From Zantedeschia hybrid cultivar (taxonomy: Eukaryota; Streptophyta; Magnoliopsida; Alismatales; Araceae): a stretch of DNA of 64,000 bases. Location: NCBI GenBank assembly GCA_030544215.1, contig JARZZO010000014.1, forward strand, positions 22,203,734 through 22,267,733. The letters run 5' to 3'. Of the stretch, positions 34,834 to 46,500 are shown one piece after another. A program made the translations under genes and the position numbers. Position 1 is the first letter of the stretch. Every line of letters begins with the position of its first letter. Below the pieces are notes generated by a model that saw nothing but the letters and a program-made list of their open reading frames with translations, was not told the origin of the DNA and made no database searches.

Positions 34834-35131
34834 TTAGAGCGTGTTTGACGCAGTTTTCATTTCGAAGCACTTTTGCATTTCTATTTAGTTATTTTTTATG
34901 AAAGTCATCGGATCTTGGAAGTCATTTATGTGGTATTTTATTTGTGTTTTGGCTTCCAATCAAAAGTTACAAAGAGGGAGCTTCCAATATTAGAGAAAAA
35001 GTGAGGTTGTTATAAAATAGTTGACTTTTGTAACAAATCAAAATTAATTATAATCTCATTCAACTCATTCTATGTAAAAATTGGAAGCCAAAAATAACTT
35101 TTAAGTAGAAGTTTTGTCAAACACACCATTA
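34834..35131. repeat. Foldback MITE-like repeat
   Basis: The left end has TTAGAGCGTGTTTGAC and the right end, inverted, TTAATGGTGTGTTTGAC. Internally GGCTTCCAAT (about 34951) and ATTGGAAGCC (about 35080) are also inverted. AT-rich, about 300 bp. The GTGTTTG terminus is common in hAT-like MITEs. The target duplication is unclear. Confidence 0.55.
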
Positions 35132-36444
35132 ATTTCTAATCTCCCTTTCCCCTCGTTTGTCATTGAAATCTGATTTTATGCTTTGACGTTTATCTCTATA
35201 TGGATCACTTTGTCTCTATGAGAGGTCCCTCGTGCACGAGGGGATTGGTGCATTTCGGTAGCTATCTAAGCAGGTGCTTGGATGCCGCACCAAACTATTG
35301 CTTCTTTATGAATTCCGAGAATGATATTATCTGGGAGAATATTAGCTGGCTCTGCTGTGGAAATCTTCCCCACTTTCTTTACTCCCACGATACTTACCCA
35401 GTGTGAGCTTACAGAGGACAATAATTGAAGGAGAAGGAGAAAGTGGAAAGGAAGGATGAGGAGTCTTGAAATTCTCGAAGACTATTTGATACCCGATAAT
35501 TTGATGGAAATCGAGAAACGATGTTTATTTGTTATTTTACCTTGGAGTCGGTGGACCTCTTAAATTTTTAATAGTTCAATTTTATGTTGCATTTTCTTCT
35601 CAAATTTAAATATTAACTCGATCTGTTATCATACAATTGTTTTATCAAAATTAATCTCTGGACACAAACCTCTAGACGGCCACTATTCGAAGTCAGAAAC
35701 TTTTGAATGAGTTATTGCTTGGGACGAATGGTAGGGTTTCACCGATGGGTTGCTTAGCTCTATCATGTACCATAGATGTGTTTAGCCTAACAGTCTGATG
35801 TGTTTCAAATCGACGCTCACGCTTTGCTGAATAAATTCGTTTCTTGTAAGATAACTGGCTCTCTGAAGTCTGAAACCGACAAAATCCTTACATGGGCTCT
35901 GATTAGACATTTGTGGCTTGTCAAACCTTGGGCAAATACTCACATTATGGCAATAGAATAGAAGAAAAATACTTGTTATATTCTTGAATATTGTAGTTGT
36001 AATCGTGATTCGCTGGACAGATCAAATGAAGCGCGGACCATTGCGGCTAAGATTTCTCCCAGCAGAAATGTCAAGTAATCGCATGCAGTTTCTTTATACT
36101 TTTCACATCCCAAAATTGCACGAGTGTCCTCATCAAAAGCCATTCAAGTGTTTCCTTTTTGTAACCTGATTTTACGGTTACATCCTCACTAATTCAAGGC
36201 TATGACCATGAGAAGTTAACTATCAAATCCCCTTTACCCAAATCCGAGTTACCGTTACTGTAACTTTTGTGCTAACTAGGCCTAAATTAGTATTAGCCTC
36301 ATTGTTTGAGGAGGTTATAGATTCAACCCTCACTAATTTGTATGCACACCATTTATAAGGATGAGACCTGCAGAATTTTTTTTCTTCTGGTGTATAAAAG
36401 AATAATTGTTAGATTTGAACTGTCCTATTCATGAGACAATAAAA

Positions 36445-36475
36445 ATTTTTTAGACACTTGTCGCGTCTAAAAAAT
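36445..36475. other. Perfect 11-bp stem hairpin
   Basis: ATTTTTTAGAC, nine-base loop ACTTGTCGC, GTCTAAAAAAT. It lies in intergenic DNA with no nearby coding end that it could terminate. Confidence 0.85.
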
Positions 36476-37396
36476 CTGTAACTTTTGTTATCCAATCCGC
36501 CCAGAGGTTTGCTAACGCACGTGCGTACGCACTCGCTACGCCGACGATGCGCACGAGAGTGTGGTACCTTATCTTGCTCGCCTGCCAAGGACTTGCTTTA
36601 CATACGTCACATTAACACAAGCGTTCGTTAAAATTCGTATATCCAAAGTTGAGGGAGAGTTCTACTTACTGCGAGTAAGTTGACGTGGAATGGGTTTTTC
36701 AATCTTATTATGTCATTTGAAACGTGTACATAAAGTTTTCTTTCACATAAATGCATCTTGACGTCACTCAAAAATAAAATAAAAAAATTACCCCTTCATA
36801 AGTGATCTTGACTGCATCCCGAAACATTTGATAGCATTTTGATGTTCTCAAACATATCAGAACGGTCTCCAATGTATGAGTACACTAAATTTATGTGCTG
36901 AAGAGCGTTCTGATATACTCGAGAGTGCCAAGATGTATGAGGTGCTCAAGAGCATCCTGGTGCTCTCGAGCACATCAGGATGCTTTCCAGCAGATGAGTC
37001 TAATGCACTAATGCGTTGAAAAATATCTTAATGTGTTCGAAAGTGTTAAGATGCTCTTGAACGTCTCAATACAATCTGTGATAAACTTTTTGTTATTTTT
37101 TTACTGACATTAAAATATACTTATGTGAAAAGACAGTCTTATGTGCATGCTCCGGATGACGGAATAGAATTAAAAGATCTATTCCAAGTGAACTTGCCAC
37201 AGTGCAACCAGTAAAACTCTGAGAAGAAACCCACACTTCTTCGATAAGGACTTGTTTTACGTACGTACCTCGTAAAATTCGTATATCCAAAGAAACCCTC
37301 ACCTTTTTCGGATTCTTCCCTTAACGGGTAAGGCCATGCGTCCCAGATTTTTGTATTCTAGTTGGAGTCTAGCTCACGCCTCAGGGTTGCCCCAGG

Positions 37397-37404
37397 CATA
37401 AAAG
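37397..37404 (+). promoter_or_regulatory. Possible TATA-like box of the EI24 gene
   Basis: CATAAAAG about 170 bp upstream of the EI24 start codon, in a stretch followed by a pyrimidine-rich leader (TTCCCTCTTCTTCCTC). This is assigned by position and sequence only. Confidence 0.3.
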
Positions 37405-37572
37405 TTACAGAGTTTTCCCTCTTCTTCCTCTTTCCTTGTCCTCGTGCGCGCAGCTCCACGAGCAATTCTACCAGAAGAGAGAACAACACCACGGATCTAG
37501 GTTTTTATGGTAGCGCGGTTGCGTGCCTTCTGGGGCTCCTGAGGCTCCCAAATCCCGGCTCCAGCGGCCGCC

Positions 37573-40500
37573 ATGGCTGACGGCCCTCTGCTGCAGGCCA
37601 AGCGCACCGGCCTCCTGTGGATCGCGGGTTTCCGGCAGGCCTGCTGCCTCCATAGGGTCGTCCTCTTCTGTCGAAGGTCTCTTTTTCTCCTTTTTCCCCT
37701 CACCTCGGATTTGACTCTGTTCTCTATCCCCTAAGGTCCCCTGATTCTAGTGATTTTTGTTGATGTTAATTCGGGTTTTCTGTTGGTATATGCCTTTGTT
37801 TTAGTTCTCAGAAGCTGCTGGTCCGGACGGGGCAGTGCTTTCTACTAAATGGCCTTATTTTCTTAGGAAGGTAGGCCTTGATCTTTTTTCCTTACATTTA
37901 AATCTGTGTTTGTTGTTCTTGCCCAGAGAAATTGTTGTTTCTACAATATAAGTGCCGACAAAGTTATAGATAGAATGTACATTCCTTTAATTATTCTGCC
38001 TATATACGTATATGTGTGTATATGCCAACAATCATCCCTCTCTCTCTCTCTCTCTCTCTCTCTCCCCTTTTTTTCAGTGGTTCTCAAGTATTTTATCATA
38101 TGTTTATATCTATGAGAAACCTCTTTGATTTTAAGATACTAATTATTAGTTTAAAGCACAACTTGAAAGATAAGAAATCAATTCAGCGTGTTGCATTGAC
38201 AATTCACTTCAAAAAGGGGAATGTTTGCTACTATGCTGACTAGTCATATACCAAGTCCTGTTTTACAGTTTGCGGATCATTCTCTCAAAGAAAATCCAAT
38301 TTTATCCATGTAGCATGTCTTATAAGCTGTGTAACCAACTCGAGTCAGAAGTTTGCGTCAAATTGTTTTTTCTGAATGGAGCATTCATATGGTGCATGCA
38401 TATAATTTAGCCCCTGGTACACTTTTTTATGTAGCTATGTTAATTTTGCTTTTATTCATGCAGCTTGCTCTTTTTAAACAAAGTTGTTATCCCCACATTA
38501 TTGTGGATATTACCTGATCAATGCAAGGAGGAGGTTTTCCAAGATCTTTGCATCAGTGGAGCTGCTATGAGATTCTATTCTTCCCTCCGTTCCATTCTTG
38601 TGGATATTTTCTATGTAAGCTTGCATTTTCTTGTTGGTTGTCACATAGTTGATAGTTCTCCTAGTTTAATGTTCAATATCTCATGTTTAGATTTTTCCAG
38701 ACCTTTTCATCCCTTCCCTATGTTCTGCATATAAATAAATAATGCAAGAGATAGAGGACTGTGTAAATTGTGAAAGCAATTGGTTCAGTAAATAGACAAA
38801 AGCCTTTGATTTATTGACAGAAAAGTATCAATGCGGAGGTTATTGTTCACACCTTGGTAGAAAACAGAACAAAAGAGAGAAAAAAGTACAGAGATGAACA
38901 TCTTTTCCCATACTCACACGTACTGTCTGAACCATTTGGAGACAAACTGAATCGGCTGGAGCTTTGCTTGGGTCTCAGTCAGTTCTGGATTTTTCATTAA
39001 TATTTGGCCTGTTGGAACCAGGAACTAGCTGAAACCGAAGCACTCCCAACCAGTTCTAATCCAGTTTCTGCCAGTTCTAGCTTGAATTAACTAGTCTTTT
39101 GTTCCTTGATAAGTAAAAACAATGGGGTAAAGAATTTCTTATTTCCATTGTTTCCTTATTTTTATATGGAATCCGCTCAAATGAGGAGAAGAATTATATG
39201 CTTATAGGTCACCATTTCTTTCATTCTTATAACTTAATACCCATCACAGTTTTTTGCTAACTATCTGCTGCTTATGCCATATTTTCAGGTTTTCTGGTTT
39301 TATCCACTGTATGTTTTCAGTTTCATATTGAGCAGCATCTGGTATGTTTCATCCCCTACCCAGAACCAGCATATTTTAATCTTTGTATGGCGTAATTTGT
39401 ATTTTCTTATAAAGCCCTTGTTTGATGGTCTTCTTGTCGCTTGAACAACAACGGCTTATCTTTCAATCAATATTCAAATGTCAATGGAAGTCAATATCTT
39501 ATGATTATGATTCAAACTCGGGAATGGCATGACTTTGCTTATTGAGTTCCAAAACTTTTCCTGAACTGGATGTATTCGTTATATTTCTTACCCTTATTTC
39601 TGATTCGATGACATAACATCCACTTCTCCCTAAGGGATGAAGAGATCTTCTGTTCAGGAAGGATATCAAGCATGGTGAATGTGAGTTTGTCGCATCTGCT
39701 TAGGTTGATAAATGACATCACTAATCTGATATCCATTTTATTCATCAGATATTGTGTTTGGATAATTATCCAATTATTTGGATTTGGATATGAATCAGAG
39801 TCCAAAAAATCCGGCTCCGTTCATAACCCTACACAATGCAAATAGGTAATCAGCCACTTCTTAGGTTCAAAAATAACAATGCAGGTAGGTACCTCAACCA
39901 GTTGGGGCTTGGGGGGTGGGGCAGAGATCAAGCTTGGGTGGGAGGATATTGTTTTAATTTTCATGTAGTGTACCATACCACTGTGACAGGGCCCCCAAAA
40001 AACTGTGTTTCCCCTCATTTTAGGTTCACATTATACTTGGTGTCGTATACACAAAAACATGGCCAAGTTCAATCATTTCACTTTATGTAAGCCATGGTAT
40101 AGGACAATTTGTTTAATAATAGGTAATTTAGCGGCAAGAGAAGGTGACATTAAGGGCTGAATATGGCACCAATATCAAAGAAGAAAATGTGAACTACACG
40201 ATATGTCGTTAGTGTATGTCTAAGAATAGTGCCAAACATTATACATTATGTTGGAAGTCTCTACATCTGCTTGATGCAGAACAGCTAAAATGGGTCCAGA
40301 TAATCAACATTAGTAAATTGGGACTCTCCTTGGTAAATGGATTAGAAAGCATCAATTTCAGGTTCTATTTAGAAAGGTAGTGCAATTAGATTTTAGGCAT
40401 AATAGTTGCACCTGGGATAGGAGGAAATGGCTACTGAGTGGTTGGGCCAGGTCTAGGTTATTGGGCCTTGTAATGGGTAATCTACTTCAGTTTTGTGGTG

Positions 40501-43500
40501 AGAGCACAAGGGTTAGAAAGAATCACTTTCAGTTTCTATATAACAAGGGGCCTTATCGTTAGACATTGGGCACACGGATGACCCCTGGAGTAGGAGGAAG
40601 TGGCTACTCAGTGGGTGAACGGATGTTACAGATCTAAGTTATTGGGACTTGTGATGGAAGTTACTTCAGTTTTGTGGCGAAGGCAGGAGGGTTAAATTTC
40701 ATGTTCTGTATATGGAAAAAGAGGTCAAGGAAAGAAAGAAGACGGTAAGTAAAAGTGGCAACTGCAAGAGGTGAGTGGGGATGGGAGGGAAGAGGATAGA
40801 TAGAGGAAGAAGACAATGAAATGGAGGGACATGGGCAATTGCAGAAATCTAACAGCCCAGCAATCCTTACTGCCACCTCAGCAGCCAGCAAAGATGAAAC
40901 TTGGATGTCTAGGTGGCAGTGTCTATGCCTATGGCACCATGTTCTTTTCCAGATTCTTGTGTCTTTCACTCCCAACGTTCTTCTTTTTTCCTTTCTTCCT
41001 TTTTTCTCTCCGCGATGAGTTTAGGCAAGTGATGCTAAGAGGATGTCACGTTAGCTGGTGACAGTGAGGCCTGCAGTGGAGTGGTTGCGAAGAGGCCAGC
41101 ACATGCATCGTTGTTTGTGGACTGGACACCACGGTATTTGCAGAAGGGAAACATAACAACTAACAAATGTATGGCGTGGTTCCTGAAACCATCAGAACAA
41201 ATTTTGGCTGAATAAGCATTTTTCCCTCTAAATTTTGTGCAATGGGAGAGTGATGGGGAACGTGGATTTGATAGGAAGTTAAATGAAAATAGTAACATAT
41301 CCATAGTTAGTTAAATACGGGACGGGTATAATGTGACAAAGATACATTCGGATATAATTCATTTTATAATTTGAATGAGATGGTCAAATATTCGGTTAAA
41401 AATTTGCATGTTTTAAAATTTCGGTGTAATGAACGTACTGTGTATGTATTATACATTCACTTTTTAAACATCCGGACTAAAAATACGGATAATATACGAC
41501 TTCAACAAAGATATATATTGATAAATTTAATAAATGTAAGTATCGTTATTGTGAAACAATGTACAAATAGAAGTAACATTTTATCAGATATAAGAATCAT
41601 ACTACTGGGGGACAATTGGAGCTCGTAAAGGGCGGGAGCGATGAGCGAAGACAGTAGGAGAGGGAATCCCGGGGGAGGGAGCAGGGGAGGGAACTTCGGG
41701 GGAGACTCTTCTGGGATAAGGGAAGGCTGGGTGGTAGTGCAAAGCAAGAACCGGCGAAACTCTGCTCTCCGGAGGCATCAGGTTGAAGGCGGGTTTCCGG
41801 TAGATAGAGATGTGTGCATTCGCTGCTTGGGGAAGGGCCACCATGCAGTTGTGTGTAGAGATCCTGTCCGGTGCCTCCATTGCAGAGAAGCAGGCCATAG
41901 AAGGAGACACTGTCCTCTTCTTCGGCAGCCGATTAGCAAATCAGAAGGGAGCGTCAGACAGGACCAGTTGGCTGGTGGCCAGACTGCTACTTTTGGTGGA
42001 ACGAACAGACTGAAGATCTTTCCTGGAGTGGTGGAAATTCCGTGGTCAACCGAGGTTGAACCAGCTAAGAGATTGTTAGAAAGCTGTGTCGTTATTTCAT
42101 TCCGGGAGAACAGCAAGGAGGAAGTTGTAACTGATGAGGTAGTGAAGATAAGGCTGCAGGAAATCTGGCCGGAGGTCAATTTTTGGTGCATTCGTAGGAT
42201 TGATATTGGCTCTTTCTTGGTAAGAACGGACTCAGAGTCGTGGAGAAGCTTTGTTTGCTCCACTGGGACGTTCGAGGTGAAGGAAGGTGTTTCCGCATTC
42301 GCTTCACCGTGGAAGGTCGAGGTTGGCACTGACCCAACAGAGGACGGTATCGAGGTGTGGTGTAAACTCTTTGGAGTGCCCCTTCACCTCTGGAATGTTA
42401 ATTCGTTCCAAGCTATCTGCTCCAAGTTTGGGAGACTTAGAGAAGTAGATGGTAAGTGGCTCAGAGGGGATAATCTCTCTTTTGCTCGGGTTAAAGTCTC
42501 CGTTGATCAGATTGAAGGTATCTCGGATAAAATCAAGATTTCAGCGATGGGTGCTGCATTCTGGGTACGTGTTGAGAAGGAAAACCCTGGTTTGACTAAA
42601 CAGCCTGAGCGAGACTGGTCCTGGGCAGATGTGGTGTGCGAGTACAGAAGATACAGACAAAGAAGAGATGGCAATGCTGGAACAGGGGAGCCGGGCTGCG
42701 GGACAATGCTGGAACAGGGGAGCGGCTTCTATCCTGTTCTTGAGGGAGCTGGGACTGAGTCTGAGAATGCTCCCAACTTGACGAACTCAGTTGAGCTGAG
42801 TCAATTGGAAGCGAAGAGTCAGACAGGATTCAAAATGAGCATTCATGGTGGCAGCGGTCCTAGGCCCCATGAGGGTAAAGGAGTTCTTGGAAAGGGCCCA
42901 GATCCCTCGAGCGGTGGAACTGAACAGACTTTTGTTTTTGGAGATGGTGCAAGCCTCTTAAATGGTCTGGAGGAAGCCCAATATGGTGGTCCTGCGATGA
43001 ATTCAACGAAGTCCATCCAAGAGCGTGACGGTTGTGGGGTGTCGGGCGAGGAAGATGAACAGGTTCGGAGTCGGATTCTGGATCCGGGTCTAGACGGGGT
43101 CCATTATGACCCGTTCGGTTTGGATCCTGACTTAACTACGAACCGGGCTTGTTCTGGACCGGTCCGGGAGTCTGTTGTTAACCCGGCTCTGAGCCGTCGT
43201 CTTCTTCCCCGAGCGTCTGCAAATGGAACCCGACAAGGAAAACAGAGTATCGGGCGGGAGGTTCCTCCGAACCACAGAGTGACGACTTCTCCCTCAAATG
43301 CTCTGGTTTGTATTGAATCTTCATTGGGGATAGACCAGGCAGAGAGTGTAGAGTTGCGTGTTGATTATATGGAGAAAGCCAGACAGATCAATGAGGAGTC
43401 ATTTGCATCGACTGGCAGACAGGATGGTATGGAAGAAGAGTGCTTGAATGGGGTGAGGAATACAGGGAAGCTGCAGGAAGTTACACTGAATGCCCAGATT

Positions 43501-46500
43501 GTGCCCTATATTCCGAGTGAGGTGCCGCTGGCAGTACAGAAAGCTTCTGACGAAGATGTTTGGATGAATGAAATTATCCTGTTGGGCCAACGCATTGGTG
43601 TGTCCTTTGCTGGTAGGGAGGTTATGATCTTAAGCTTTCTGAAGAAACTGAGAAGGCATGATGCTCTACTCCATTCAACTAAGAGGAAGGGAACGGGTGG
43701 AGGAATAAAAATAGGGAAGAGGGAAGCTAATTTTGTGAAGAACAATGAAATTGTGGATACTCTGAGAGGGAAGAAGCTTAAGGAGGAGGGGAGGATCACT
43801 ACTTTACCATGAACCTGGTTTCGTGGAATGTCAGAGGTTTCAATGGGAAGAGTAAGGTGAGAGCAGTGAGGGACCTGGCGCTATCTCTCCAGTTGGACTG
43901 CATTTGCCTACAAGAGACCAAAATGCCTAGCTTGGACAAGGACATCTCAGACAGGTTGAGTGGGACGAAACTGAACCAGGCGGCTGTCCTCCCTGCAGAT
44001 GGAGCTAAAGGAGGCCAGGTGATATTATGGAATGGGGATAAATTTGAAGGGAATATATGTGATATGGGCACTTATAGCATCTCGGTGTCTTTCTCATGCA
44101 AGAATAAAAGAACAAATAATGAAAGATGGATCATTACTTCAGTGTATGGGCCTCATACTGAACAACAGAGGGTGTCCTTTTTTGAAGAGTTGTACAGACT
44201 GCACTCCTTGTTTGCTGAAGCCTGGTGCATCATGGGGGACTTCAACTGTGTTAGGTATCCCTGGGAAAGGTCTGGGAGGCAGAAATGGAGCAAGGATATG
44301 GAAATCATCAACCAATGGATAAGGGAGGTCAAGCTAATGGACATGGAAATACCGAACATGAAATTTACATGGTCTAATCTACAACAAGTCAGCACACAGT
44401 CAAGACTTGATAGAGTATTAATTTCTGCAGAATGGTTCAGGAGATTCCCTTTGACAAATGTTAAGGGGCTCTGTAGATCGGTCTCTGATCACATCCCTCT
44501 GCACCTCAGGATGGAGGACAAGAAGGTAGGGTTCAGAACTTTCAGATACGAGCTGAAGTGGCAGAAGGAAGCTGATTTCAGAGATTTGGTGAGGGATTGG
44601 TGGAATCAGGCACCAAAGGCAGTTTCTGCAATTCAGAGTTTCCAGGAGAAACTTAAATGGACTAGGAGATGTATGAAACAATGGGCAAAAAAGAAATTTG
44701 GAAGGGTTTCAGCAGAGAGGCAGACTATGATAAGTAAAATTGAAAAGCTGGAGCTGAAAAGTGAGTCTGGTGATTTATCCACACAGGAACTGCAATCCTT
44801 GAAGGATCTCAAAAAGGCTTATAATGAAGAACTCTTGAAAGAAGAAATCAGTTGGAAACAGAGGGCAAAGGAACACTGGCTAAAAGAAGGAGATAAAAAC
44901 ACTTCCTTTTTCCATGCTGTGGCTAGTGCCAAGAAGAGATTTTTGACCATTGAGCATATCAAGGAAAATGGAGCAGTCATTGAAGATCCTGAGGAAATTA
45001 AGACAAGGTTTGTTGCCTTTTACAAGAACCTTTTTTCAGAAGACCACCCTCTCAGGCCCCATCTACAAGAAGGGTTGCTCCCTGTGCTAGAAGTTGTTGA
45101 TGCTGAACAGCTGTGTGAACCTTTTTCAGAAGAAGAAGTCAAAACGACAATATTTAGTATGGATCCCAACAAAGCTCCAGGCCCTGATGGTTTTTCCCTT
45201 GGTTTCTACCAATTTTGTTGGGATATTATCAAGACAGATGTGGTAAACTTTGTCCAAGAGTTCCACGAAAGGCCGGAAGGGATTAAACTTGTTAACTCCA
45301 CACATATTGTCCTGATCCCGAAAACAGAGGGAGCTGATAGAATGGCTGATTTTCGACCCATTAGCCTTCTCAATGGATGTTACAAAATCATTACCAAGAT
45401 CCTAACAAACCGGCTTAAGAGGGTCATCCATAAGCTAGTGGGGATGAACCAGTCAGCCTTTGTGCAAGGAAGATTCATCCTGGACAATTTTATGGCTGCT
45501 CAGGAAGCCATTCACCACTACAAGATCAGGCACAAGCAAGGGGTGTTGGTAAAGCTTGATTTTGAGAAGGCCTATGACACAATCAATTGGAACTGTCTAC
45601 TCAAGACTTTGGAGATCATGGGATTCAATACTAAATGGATAAGATGGGTAAGATGTTGTATTTCCTCCTCCAGATTCTCGGTGCTGATCAATAGAGAGCC
45701 ATGTGGATTTTTTAGTAGCTCAAGAGGATTAAGACAGGGAGATCCTCTCTCTCCCCTTCTTTTTCTGCTTATTGGACAGATTTTGAGCACCCTTTGGGAT
45801 AATGCAGCTCAACAAGGTTTGGTGGAAGGGTTCAGGATTGGTAGAAGCCATATCCACTTATCTCATCTTCAATTTGCAGATGACACTCTCCTGTTCACAC
45901 CTGGTAGCATTGAGGATATCCAGAATATAAAGAGTCTGCTAATTTTGGTGGAAATAATCACGGGATTGAAAATCAATTATGAGAAATCTGATATTGTTGG
46001 GCTGAACATGACTCAGCAAAGGGTACAGGATATTGCAAACTCCCTAAAGTGCAAAGTAAGCAACTTTCCTATCAAATATTTGGGGTTGCCCCTATCGAAT
46101 GGTGTCACTAGGGTCAGGGACTGGGATGGTCTCATTAAGAAATTTGAGAATAGGCTGGAAGGATGGAAGAGTAACTTTCTGTCTGGAGGAGGGAGATTGA
46201 TCTTATCCAAGTCGGTTCTTTCTTCATTGGCCTTATACTACGCTTCTGTTTTGAAAATCCCTAGAACCGTGGAAAAGATTATTGAATCAGCTAGGAGCTC
46301 CTTTTTTTGGGCAGGAGGGAAAAGGGAAAAGAGAGGAATGCACTTGGTCGCTTGGAAGAATGTGTGTAAGAGCAAGGAGCAAGGAGGCATTGGGCTTTGT
46401 GGGATTGCCATCTTCAACAAAGCCTTGTTAGCTAAATGGTTGTGGAGAAGAGGAGAGTATTTGGATGCTCTTTGGGCTGTAATTGTCAATGACTTGTACT

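Larger units (their letters stand above)
33965..37572. other. Intergenic region between transportin and EI24 genes
   Basis: It contains the transportin 3' flank, a probable foldback MITE (34834-35131), a perfect hairpin (36445-36475), a cluster of diverged palindromic repeats (36830-37075) and the EI24 promoter and 5' leader. No additional host gene was recognised; open frames here are short and lack family similarity. Confidence 0.6.

Noticed and set aside
41778..42329. 183-codon minus-strand open frame
   Set aside because: Shadow of the intact LINE ORF1 on the opposite strand; no independent similarity.
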